Source of the DNA: JBEIUO01 sp964549785
GTDB lineage: Bacteria; Planctomycetota; Phycisphaerae; Phycisphaerales; UBA1924
Assembly (NCBI GenBank): GCA_964549785.1
Contig: CAZJXA010000101.1
Coordinates: forward strand, 1-10,938
DNA length: 10,938 nt
Direction of reading: 5' to 3'
Within the stretch, counting starts at the first letter, position 1; the number at the start of each line of letters is the position of its first letter. The notes beneath the pieces were generated by a model. The model was not told where the DNA came from. It worked only from the letters and a program-made list of their open reading frames with translations, and searched no databases. The position numbers were made by a program, and so were the translations under genes. This document shows, in pieces, positions 1 to 6,225 of this stretch.

Positions 1-223
1 TTTTGTTGTCCACCCCTCATCTGCTCTGCGTTCGTGGCCTGAGCCGCCGCGGCGGGCGTGCTGGAACGACCCCGAACCTTTTCTCGCCCGCAACCGTGAG
101 CCTCCTACCGTCCCTTTCGGCGGCGATTCAAGCGCCGATAACTGCGGGGCGTCCACCCCCGCTCATCCGTCTACCTGTTTTGAGGCAGGCTCCCGCGACA
201 GGCGAAGGGGCCGGAGATCGAGA
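1..223. other. Leader region upstream of hpf, no gene recognised
   Basis: No convincing gene is visible. The frame that becomes hpf is open from base 2 but has no start codon before 224. Another plus frame opens with TTG at 3 and stops at 227, overlapping the hpf start; its translation is rich in P, R, L and T and resembles no protein I know. A small inverted repeat, TCGGCG (117-122) and CGCCGA (133-138), has no T-run. The end of an upstream gene or the promoter of hpf may lie here, but I cannot place either. Confidence 0.4.
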
Positions 224-532
224 ATGAGAATCGACGTCATCGGCCGCAAGATCGAAGTCACCGACGCCATCCGCGCGTACGCGGCCACCAAGGCCGACAA
301 ACTGACGAAATACTTCGACGGCCTCCAGCAGGTGACCGTGACGCTCAGTCGCGTCAGCGGGCAGGCAACCTCGGATTTCGAAGCCGAACTTGTTCTCGAC
401 GTCGAAAAGCACAAGGACTTTGTCTCGCACGCCACCGGGAAAGACGTGTACGCCGCGATCGACTTGGTCCTGGAGAAGGGGGAACGCCACCTCCGGGAAT
501 TCAAGGAACAATTGAAACAAAGCAATCACTGA
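224..532 (+). CDS. hpf: Ribosome hibernation promoting factor, short form (HPF/YfiA family)
   Basis: The 102-residue product matches the short HPF/RaiA (S30AE) family in length and pattern. It begins MRIDVIGRKIEVTDAIRAY, has a central antiparallel beta region (about 36-72) and ends in a basic/acidic helix with the family-typical DVYAAIDLVLEK stretch at about 74-85. Family members bind the 30S decoding region in slow growth and promote inactive 100S ribosomes. The C-terminal dimerisation domain of long HPF is absent, so dimer formation would need the short-form mechanism or a separate protein. The ATG at 224 has GGAG at 213-216, seven bases away, which fixes the start. It leads a plus-strand run with ptsN (102-base gap) and HPr. 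In many proteobacteria hpf also sits beside ptsN, usually downstream of rpoN, which is not seen here. Confidence 0.93.
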   Translation: MRIDVIGRKIEVTDAIRAYAATKADKLTKYFDGLQQVTVTLSRVSGQATSDFEAELVLDVEKHKDFVSHATGKDVYAAIDLVLEKGERHLREFKEQLKQSNH

Positions 533-634
533 GGTGCCGTTCCGACGCCCGCATCTGAACCATCGCGATTTCCATGCCGCGAATCCTCTCGGAAGAGAAC
601 GTCGGCAAGAACGGACCTCCCGGAGTCGGACCCT

Positions 635-1114
635 GTGCTGAAGTTGACCTCGTTTGTCGCTCCGCTGGCGATTGTCCCGCAACTTAAATCGGTCGATCGG
701 GACGCCGTGATCGGGGAACTCGTCGACGCGGTCGTCGCGTCGGGGGCGGCCCCCGCAGAAATCCGCGCCGAGTTGCTGAGCCGGGTGCTGGAACGGGAGA
801 AACGGGGCAGCACGGGTTTCGGGAAAGGCGTTGCGGTTCCGCACGTCAAGCACAAGCAGGTCGCGCGGATGACGGCCGCGATCGGCGTTTCGGCGCGGGG
901 CGTCGAATTCAACGCCCTCGACAAACAGCCAGTGTTTTCGGTGGTTCTGCTGCTCAGCCCGGAAGACCGACCGGAAGAGCACCTCCAGGCGATGGAAGTC
1001 ATTTTCAAGAACCTCAGTAAAGATTCGTTCCGGCGGCTCCTGCGTCAGGCGACCACCGTCGAGGACATCCGGACCCTGCTCGAAGAATCCGACGGCACTC
1101 ACCTCGTGGGGTGA
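635..1114 (+). CDS. ptsN: PTS IIA-like nitrogen-regulatory protein (EIIA Fru/Ntr family)
   Basis: The 159-residue product is a single EIIA domain of the fructose/mannitol/nitrogen class (PF00359). The phosphoacceptor histidine is His70 in GFGKGVAVPH, and the second conserved histidine appears as His116 in PEEHLQAMEVI. EIIA accepts phosphate from HPr. Without fused IIB or IIC domains it usually acts as a regulator (potassium transport, carbon/nitrogen balance, stress responses) rather than in sugar uptake. The GTG start at 635 is supported by GGAG at 622-625, nine bases away. An HPr gene follows only 30 bases downstream and in the same reading frame, so the two phosphorelay partners are probably co-transcribed. 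The targets in this organism are not evident. The family call is firm; the regulatory rather than transport role is inferred from the stand-alone domain. Confidence 0.9.
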   Translation: MLKLTSFVAPLAIVPQLKSVDRDAVIGELVDAVVASGAAPAEIRAELLSRVLEREKRGSTGFGKGVAVPHVKHKQVARMTAAIGVSARGVEFNALDKQPVFSVVLLLSPEDRPEEHLQAMEVIFKNLSKDSFRRLLRQATTVEDIRTLLEESDGTHLVG

Positions 1115-1144
1115 AGGGCCGGAACCGCGCTCACCTTAACGCCC

Positions 1145-1417
1145 TTGCCCAAACTCACCGTCACCACCGTCATCATCAATAAACTGGGCCTTCACGCCCG
1201 GCCCGCGATGTGCTTTGTGGACTTGGCGGGCACATTTTCGTCGGCGATCACCGTTCGCAAGGACGAGACGACGGTCGACGGGAAGTCGATCATGGAGATG
1301 ATGATGCTGGCGGCCAGCAAGGGCGCCGTCCTCGAGATCACGGTCGAGGGCGACGACGCGGAAATCGCGGCTAAGAAGCTCAAAAGCCTTGTGGACGGGG
1401 GTTTCGAAGAAGAATGA
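1145..1417 (+). CDS. ptsH: HPr family phosphocarrier protein
   Basis: The 90-residue product is a complete HPr domain. His17 in LGLHARPA is the site that receives phosphate from enzyme I and passes it to EIIA. Ser48 in DGKSIMEMMML corresponds to the regulatory serine (Ser46) of HPr phosphorylated by HPr kinase/phosphorylase in Firmicutes and some other phyla, so dual control is possible. The only usable start is TTG at 1145: the next in-frame ATG (1208) lies after His17, and no in-frame ATG, GTG or TTG occurs between the ptsN stop and 1145. No good ribosome binding site precedes this TTG, which suggests coupling to ptsN translation. Neither enzyme I nor HPr kinase is in the window. It could equally be named npr; sequence alone does not separate sugar-PTS from nitrogen-PTS HPr here. 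Confidence 0.92.
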   Translation: MPKLTVTTVIINKLGLHARPAMCFVDLAGTFSSAITVRKDETTVDGKSIMEMMMLAASKGAVLEITVEGDDAEIAAKKLKSLVDGGFEEE

Positions 1418-1461
1418 GGTGGGGAGCCACTCGAAGTCACTGGTGCCGCCCAGCCGTTACG

Positions 1462-1487
1462 AAAAAACCCCACCGAGGGGCGGGGTT
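1462..1487 (-). terminator. Intrinsic terminator for the DUF3467 gene
   Basis: Read on the minus strand, AACCCC (1487-1482) and GGGGTT (1471-1466) form a GC-rich stem around a 10-base loop, and the T-run continues to 1462 (six Ts on the minus strand, counting the two in the stem). It lies 73 bases past the DUF3467 stop codon and also separates that gene from HPr. On the plus strand no T-run follows the stem, so it should act mainly in the minus direction. Confidence 0.7.
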
Positions 1488-1559
1488 GAAGAACTTCCGA
1501 TGACCTTTTGTCGCTTCCCGTGACCTGACTGTTTGTGGATTCTTCCGAATTGCAGCCTG

Positions 1560-1892
1560 TCAGTTGGCCAACTTCGGGCCGCCCTGCGGGCGCTGACCCA
1601 GGTTGATCTCACCCGCGCGTTCCTCGTACTGCCGGACGACCTGACCGAGGCTGATCGCCAGACGCTTCGCGCCCGCCCAGTTGAGGACGACGCGGCTGCC
1701 GACGGCGAAGACCAGCGTGGGCTGATTATCCTGCCCCGGGACGGGGAGGTTCATGCCGAAATCCAGAACAACCTCATCCTGGGTGGTCGAGGTGCGAATC
1801 GTGTTCGCGTAGGTCGTTCCCATCTTGGTTTCGTCGATGCGGAGTTGGATCTGACGTTGTTCGGTCTTCTCGGTCTTGTCGTTGTCGGCCAT
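1560..1892 (-). CDS. DUF3467 family protein
   Basis: The 110-residue soluble protein matches the small DUF3467 family (PF11950) in size and pattern. It has a charged N-terminus (MADNDKTEKTEQRQIQLRID), a YANTIRTSTTQDEVVLDFG segment at about 28-46, then a VGSRVVLNWAGAKRLAISLGQ segment at about 64-84 with a short helix after it. The family is common in bacteria including planctomycetes, and its function is not known to me. No membrane segment or signal peptide is present. The ATG at 1892 is preceded on the minus strand by AGAAGG about 12 bases away, slightly far but plausible. It is a single-gene unit facing the hpf-ptsN-HPr run, ended by the terminator at 1462-1487, and divergent from the membrane-protein gene at 2114. 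Confidence 0.82.
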   Translation of the reverse strand: MADNDKTEKTEQRQIQLRIDETKMGTTYANTIRTSTTQDEVVLDFGMNLPVPGQDNQPTLVFAVGSRVVLNWAGAKRLAISLGQVVRQYEERAGEINLGQRPQGGPKLAN

Positions 1893-2091
1893 GGCTCGTT
1901 AGATCCTTCTCGTGGCGCGCCGTAAGGGGGGCGATGCCGTCGTGCGGAAAAGCGGCGGGAAAACAGCAGCAAACCCCGGCAACAGAACCCTGTCGCGCAC
2001 CGGTCACCACGGCTCGTGCGAGGCCTGAACAATCAGACCCGCCGCCAATCAAAGTAGCGGCCCGCCCTGTAGGTTGAGAGTGTACGTCGCC

Positions 2092-2107
2092 GGACTCCAC
2101 GGGGTCC
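2092..2107 (+). promoter_or_regulatory. Small hairpin over the ribosome-binding region of the membrane-protein gene
   Basis: GGACTC and GGGTCC pair (one G-T pair) around a CACG loop, ending six bases before the ATG at 2114. The only G-rich run that could act as a ribosome binding site lies inside the right arm, so the hairpin could lower translation. The 221-base divergent gap it sits in (1893-2113) shows no recognisable promoter. It may be chance in such GC-rich DNA. Confidence 0.25.
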
Positions 2108-2113
2108 AGACAA

Positions 2114-3373
2114 ATGCCCGATTCCGGAACTCCAAACCGGGTTTCGGGTACGCTTCTCTCCACCATGGTTGAGCCCGCCCCTCCATCCCGCTCCGCACCC
2201 GCGCCGGGCGTCTCCCTGCGTGAGTTTCCCGTCCGCCCGGTGTGGCCGCGTCTCCTGTCGACCGCCAAGATCGCGGCGGCACCCTCCCGCATTCTGTTGG
2301 GGTCGCTCTTGGTGGTCGTACTCGGGCTCATCGCCGGGATTCCCCGACTGTGGATTTCGGACGGCGCCGCCGACCCCGCCAAGGTCGCGGGCGAGTGGAC
2401 GTCGCTCGCCGCGGGTCGGTTCGAAAAGGCCTTCCGCGGGCTTGATCTCTCCGAATTCATCGGCGGCTCGGTCATGCTGCTGGTCGATTCCTGGGCGATG
2501 GCGTTCAAGTCCGACCCGTGGTCGTTTTTGGCGATCGCGGTCCCGGGATTGGCGATCGCCGGAATCATCGGGGGGGCGATTGCGCGTTCCGCCGCGGAAA
2601 CCTTCGTCGGCCGGAGCACACCGACGGGCACGAACGCGTTGGCGTTCGCCCTGAGACGGGTCCGATCGTTCGGTGTTGTGCTGCTAGCCCCGTTGGTCGT
2701 GATTGGGTTGCTGTACTTGGTCAACGCGATTGCGGGATGGGCGGCGTTATCCATTCCGTGGGTGCAGGTGGTGGGGTCGGTGCTGGCGTTGGTCGCGATC
2801 GGATTCGCGGCGTTGATGGTCGCCCTCGCGGCGGCGTACGTCGTCGCCGCCCCGATGCTGCCGGGGGCGCTGGCCTGCGAGGGGACCGATGCCATCGATG
2901 CGGTTCAGCGGGTGGTGGCGTACGCGTGGTCGCGTCCGGGCCGAACACTTCTGTACGGTGCAACGCTTCTGGTGCTGGGCATTCTGCTGGCCTCGATCAT
3001 CGGGGCGACAGTCGGACTGGTGAATCAGATCGCAGCGCAGTCGCTCACCGTGTGGTTGCCGGGCGACAAAGCGGCGTATCTGCGGATGTGGCTTATCTCC
3101 GGTGAGGCCGCCTACACGATGACGATCAACGAGACGGCGTCTCTCAAGGCGTCGGGCCGGGTGCTCGGATTCTGCGGCAAGGTTCCGACGGTTCTGGGCG
3201 CGGGGTATCTCCTCAGCTTCGTGTTCTCGGCGGGCTCGGTGTGGTATCTCTTGATGCGGCTGGTGTGCGATGGCCAGGAGCCGGAGGAATTGTGGTTCCC
3301 CTCGGGGCCGGTGGCGCGGCCGGACGAGGGTGGGGGTTCTGCGGGCACAAACTCGGAAACGGGCGATGAATGA
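2114..3373 (+). CDS. Multi-pass membrane protein of a planctomycete-type family, function unknown
   Basis: The 419-residue product has about six hydrophobic segments: roughly 59-78, 137-157, 186-207, 217-246 (long, possibly two passes), 278-303 and 358-383. A proline-rich N-terminal tail (1-45) and an acidic C-terminal tail follow the cytosolic-looking ends. The segment LACEGTDAIDAVQRVVAYAWSRPGRTLLYG (about 253-282) resembles the 'EG.DA.DA..R...Y...RP' signature that I associate with uncharacterised integral membrane proteins of planctomycetes. No catalytic motif is evident, so I assign no function. The start is uncertain: ATG 2114 lies after a weak hairpin-covered G-run, and ATG 2165 has no ribosome binding site; both leave all membrane segments intact. 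Its stop overlaps the next start by eight bases, so it leads an operon with the small gene at 3366 and rsmG. Confidence 0.85.
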   Translation: MPDSGTPNRVSGTLLSTMVEPAPPSRSAPAPGVSLREFPVRPVWPRLLSTAKIAAAPSRILLGSLLVVVLGLIAGIPRLWISDGAADPAKVAGEWTSLAAGRFEKAFRGLDLSEFIGGSVMLLVDSWAMAFKSDPWSFLAIAVPGLAIAGIIGGAIARSAAETFVGRSTPTGTNALAFALRRVRSFGVVLLAPLVVIGLLYLVNAIAGWAALSIPWVQVVGSVLALVAIGFAALMVALAAAYVVAAPMLPGALACEGTDAIDAVQRVVAYAWSRPGRTLLYGATLLVLGILLASIIGATVGLVNQIAAQSLTVWLPGDKAAYLRMWLISGEAAYTMTINETASLKASGRVLGFCGKVPTVLGAGYLLSFVFSAGSVWYLLMRLVCDGQEPEELWFPSGPVARPDEGGGSAGTNSETGDE

Positions 3374-3695
3374 GCGTTCCGGAGCGATTGGTTCGGGCGG
3401 GCTGAACAGCGCGGTTGTCGAAATAGCCGGCTGGCTCGCCGAGGCTGGCGCGAAAGGTCTGGAAATCAGCGATGGGACTGCGGTGCGGGCTTTACCAGTG
3501 CGCCGCACCGACCTGCCACGAGAACTTCGGGAGATGATTGACTCGGGCGGTGTCTGCCGCTGTGAGTGGAACGCGGGCGGGATGGAGATTCAACTGACGG
3601 CGGAAGGGCTCACGGTTCGGGCCGTGTCGGCGGCGGATGCGGAATCACTGGTGCAGCGGGTGTGCGGGTCCGAAACGGGAGTAACTCAGGGCTGA
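3366..3695 (+). CDS. Small protein of unknown function between the membrane protein and rsmG
   Basis: I do not recognise this 109-residue protein. It starts MNERSGAIGSGG, has a likely amphipathic helix at about 15-30 (AVVEIAGWLAEAGAKG), then alternating polar/hydrophobic stretches suggestive of a small alpha/beta fold (CRCEWNAGGMEIQLTAEGLTVRAV, about 64-87). It has no signal peptide or membrane segment. I chose ATG 3366 because it sits in an ATGAATGA overlap with the stop of the preceding gene and has the purine-rich GGAAACGGG just upstream; the frame opens further upstream, but that would overlap the membrane-protein gene by about 100 bases. The stop at 3693-3695 is followed within a few bases by the rsmG start, so all three genes are probably translated from one message. 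The overlaps and the lack of stops support a real gene; homology is untested. Confidence 0.65.
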   Translation: MNERSGAIGSGGLNSAVVEIAGWLAEAGAKGLEISDGTAVRALPVRRTDLPRELREMIDSGGVCRCEWNAGGMEIQLTAEGLTVRAVSAADAESLVQRVCGSETGVTQG

Positions 3696-3700
3696 ATGAA

Positions 3701-4567
3701 GTGTCCCCTACGCTCGTTGCGAATATGCCAACTCCTCGCTACGTCGGAAAGACTCCGCAGGCCACACCGATCCCCGAGATCGATTTTGCAGGCGTGACGC
3801 CGCTGTTGGCACCCGCGGAGTTTCTCGCAGCAGCGTCGGAACTGGGGGTCGAGTTTGAGCCGGGCGACGTTGAGAAACTCGGGCTGTTTCTGGCCTGCAT
3901 GCTGGCCTTCAACGAGACCACGAATCTCACGGCCATCATCGAACCCGGGCTCGCGTGGCGGCGGCACGTGCTGGATTCATTGACGCTGCTGGCGCCTCTG
4001 GCGGAGGTGCCAGAGGACGGATCGCTCATCGATGTCGGTTCGGGAGGCGGGCTGCCCGGAGTGCCCCTGGCCATCTGCTGTCCCCGGCTCAAGATCACGC
4101 TGCTGGAGGCGACGGGTAAGAAGGCGGATTTCCTGAGGAAGGTTTCTGCGGCGCTGGGTCTGGCGAACGTGACGGTGGTGGCAGCCCGAGCAGAAGTCGC
4201 GGGGCACGAACGAGGTGAAAAAGTTTCCGCCGGGGGCGTCGACGTTCGCGAAGGGGGCTTACGCGAGGCGTTTGACGTCGGGGTCGCGCGGGCGGTGGGC
4301 CGGGTGAATGTGCTGGCCGAGCTGGTCCTGCCGTTCGTCAAACAAGGCGGGATCGCGCTCTTCATCAAGGGCGAGAAGGCGACCGAAGAACTGGCCGAAG
4401 GGCTTCACGCCCTCGCGGAACTCGGGGGCGAGCATGTGGCGACGATCGAGACGCCCACGGGGAAGGTCGTTGTCATCGACAAGGTGAATCGGACTCCCCG
4501 CATCTATCCGCGCGCGGATGGCGAGCCCAAGCGGACGCCGATCAGTGAACCGCGTTCACGTCGGTGA
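3701..4567 (+). CDS. rsmG: 16S rRNA (guanine527-N7)-methyltransferase RsmG
   Basis: RsmG (GidB) methylates N7 of G527 in the 530 loop of 16S rRNA using S-adenosylmethionine. The 288-residue product carries the family hallmarks: NETTNLTAI (71-79), RHVLDSL (88-94), the SAM-binding loop LIDVGSGGGLPGVPLAI (109-125), LLEATGKKADFLRKV (134-148) and VARAVGRVNVLAELVLPF (195-212) followed by KGEKATEEL. It is longer than the roughly 210-residue E. coli protein: about 40 extra N-terminal residues, a glycine/acid-rich insertion at about 168-189, and a basic tail. The start is ambiguous: GTG 3701 has AGGG nine bases upstream, while ATG 3725 has no such site; both spare the catalytic domain. It is the third gene of the membrane protein-small protein-rsmG run and converges with the gene at 4583, leaving only 15 bases and no clear terminator. 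Confidence 0.92.
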   Translation: MSPTLVANMPTPRYVGKTPQATPIPEIDFAGVTPLLAPAEFLAAASELGVEFEPGDVEKLGLFLACMLAFNETTNLTAIIEPGLAWRRHVLDSLTLLAPLAEVPEDGSLIDVGSGGGLPGVPLAICCPRLKITLLEATGKKADFLRKVSAALGLANVTVVAARAEVAGHERGEKVSAGGVDVREGGLREAFDVGVARAVGRVNVLAELVLPFVKQGGIALFIKGEKATEELAEGLHALAELGGEHVATIETPTGKVVVIDKVNRTPRIYPRADGEPKRTPISEPRSRR

Positions 4568-4582
4568 TCGGGGTGGGGGTGT

Positions 4583-5968
4583 TCAGGTCCCCATCGCGGC
4601 GACGCGGCGCGGGTCGGTTCTCGCGATGATGTCGCTGACGCCCTGTTGATTGAAGCCCTTGAAACCGTCGTTGCGTTCGAGGTTCTCCATGTGGCTGCCG
4701 ATCGCGCCACTGGCGCGGAAGAGGTCGGCCTGCTCCCTCGTGATATACCCGTCGGCGAGGACGCGGTCGATCCGCTTCGGATCGATCGTCCAGCGTTCGC
4801 CCTCGGTAAAGGCCTGGCGGAGGTAGGGGAAGGTCGTGAAGGGGGCCATGGTCTTGACGGATGCGGTTCGCTCGAGCTGCTCGACTAACGCGTGCCAATC
4901 AAACTGGCATTCCAGATGGTGCATGCCCGCCTGCAACAACGCCTCGCCATGGAGCGCGCACCAGAGGCCCACGGTGCCGAGTTTGTCGCGGCGTTCGGTG
5001 AAGCCCCGGTGCGAGAAATCGCCGAGAAGTTCTTCCGGGCTCATGTCGACGTCGTTGAAGGTGGTGATGCCGGTCACCGGGGCTTCCATGACCTGTGCTC
5101 CCCAGCCCGCCTCGGCCCCGGCATAGAACGCTTCGCGGCAATGGAAGCCCAGTTTTTCCCAAAGGGCGACGAGGTCGGTAAAGGTGTCGCGGGAGCACCG
5201 GTAAGTGTGGTGGTCGTGATTGGCCCACCCAAGACCGAGTTTGCACTGCCGGCCATACTGCACCTGGGCGGCCCGATTTCGCCGCATCCAATAGCGCCGC
5301 TCGGCCTCGAAGAAGAGATCGCACGTCCAGTCGCGGCCGATGTCGGCGATGGAAGCGTCCACCCGACAATTCATGTCGTCAAAGCCGGCGGCGTCGCCGG
5401 TATTGAATCGCTCGCGCCGGCAGAAGCTTTCCAAGTGGCGGACGGCCGCGATCTGTTTCGCAGGATTGGACGGCAGCGGCGCGTAGCCCCGCCAGCCGTG
5501 CCGCTCGATGACCATCGTCGAGCCGTTGTCACCCTCAAAGGCGGTCGCGAAACGGAGTTGCGAAAACGGCTCCCCATACACCGTCGGCTTGGCGAGGTTG
5601 TGGACCGAAAGGAACTCCGTCACGCTGTCGACCTTGAGGGCGACGGTGATGCCGCGGGCTCCGGGATCGAGGACGAGGGATGGGAAGATCCCGAGGTCGC
5701 AGACGAAGTTGTAAGGCTCTCCATCGACGGGGCGGGCCTCGAAGCCCACTTCGATGGCCCGTGCGCGAGTCTCGGGCGTGCCGGGGAGGCGGATGTGATC
5801 GATCCAATCCTTGAAGCGGGTTCCGGTCTCGTCTTTCATCCGACGGGCGAGGGTCGACGCCGGCGGGCATGTCCGCAGCAATTCGTCGGAAAAGGAATCG
5901 ACAAGCCGCTGGGTGGCGGGCTGGGGCTGCCAATTGAACTTTGTGAGGTGTTCCACCATAGCGGTCAT
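4583..5968 (-). CDS. Uncharacterised 461-residue protein with possible VOC-like metal site
   Basis: I cannot name this protein. It is soluble-looking, with no signal peptide. Two segments look alike: RFKDWIDHIRLPGTPETRAR at about 51-70 and NHDHHTYRCSRDTFTDLVAL at about 250-269, the second followed by EKLGFHCREAFYAG, GWGAQVMEAP (288-297) and GMHHLECQFDWHALVEQLE (348-366). A histidine at a first strand, a helix, 'LGF' and a strand ending in glutamate recall vicinal-oxygen-chelate (glyoxalase/dioxygenase) modules, but the match is loose and inferred by eye. ATG 5968 is well supported by AGGAG at 5977-5981 on the minus strand, eight bases or fewer away; the frame stays open to 6424, but that part looks non-coding. 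A TATAGT at 6013-6008 could be a -10 element, without a good -35. It is a single gene, convergent with rsmG and divergent from the esterase at 6226. Confidence 0.8.
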   Translation of the reverse strand: MTAMVEHLTKFNWQPQPATQRLVDSFSDELLRTCPPASTLARRMKDETGTRFKDWIDHIRLPGTPETRARAIEVGFEARPVDGEPYNFVCDLGIFPSLVLDPGARGITVALKVDSVTEFLSVHNLAKPTVYGEPFSQLRFATAFEGDNGSTMVIERHGWRGYAPLPSNPAKQIAAVRHLESFCRRERFNTGDAAGFDDMNCRVDASIADIGRDWTCDLFFEAERRYWMRRNRAAQVQYGRQCKLGLGWANHDHHTYRCSRDTFTDLVALWEKLGFHCREAFYAGAEAGWGAQVMEAPVTGITTFNDVDMSPEELLGDFSHRGFTERRDKLGTVGLWCALHGEALLQAGMHHLECQFDWHALVEQLERTASVKTMAPFTTFPYLRQAFTEGERWTIDPKRIDRVLADGYITREQADLFRASGAIGSHMENLERNDGFKGFNQQGVSDIIARTDPRRVAAMGT

Positions 5969-6113
5969 GCTCAAGTCTCCTGCATCTGAAAAAACGAAGT
6001 GTGGCCGACTATAGGTTTCAGGCCGAGGAACAGGCGGTGCGATGCATCCCGTCGTGGCCGCCCCGGCGTGCGGAATCCGACGACCGTTCGTGCCGCCGGG
6101 TGGGAACGGATGC

Positions 6114-6147
6114 CCCCCGCGACCTTCGGTAGTGGGGGCGAGTCCCC
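6114..6147 (+). promoter_or_regulatory. Possible alternative hairpins in the leader of the esterase gene
   Basis: In the 257-base divergent gap, a G-run at 6134-6138 can pair either with a C-run upstream (6114-6118, 15-base loop) or with CCCC downstream (6144-6147, five- to six-base loop). The two pairings exclude each other, as in attenuator-like leaders. No T-run follows, and short G/C runs pair easily by chance in this composition. No promoter is recognisable in the gap apart from a possible minus-strand -10 at 6008-6013. Confidence 0.2.
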
Positions 6148-6225
6148 GCAATAGGCATCGGATCGACCCGTTCTCTCCGGTGCGGCGAGATCGAAGAATC
6201 AGGATCGAAACGTGGAGGGTCGGGC

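Noticed and set aside
117..138. TCGGCG / CGCCGA hairpin before hpf as a terminator of an upstream gene
   Set aside because: Only a 6-bp stem with a 10-base loop and no T-run in either direction.
3..227. Plus-strand open frame whose stop overlaps the hpf start
   Set aside because: TTG start at the window edge and a low-complexity P/R/L-rich product with no recognisable pattern; the ATGA overlap alone is weak evidence.
128..1102. 324-residue minus-strand open frame opposite hpf and ptsN
   Set aside because: It is opposite two clearly recognisable genes and its R/G/D-rich translation matches no family; it is a high-GC antisense shadow.
1774..2895. 373-residue minus-strand open frame opposite the membrane protein
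   Set aside because: An alanine/threonine/proline-rich antisense shadow of the membrane-protein gene; it also overlaps the DUF3467 gene in another frame.
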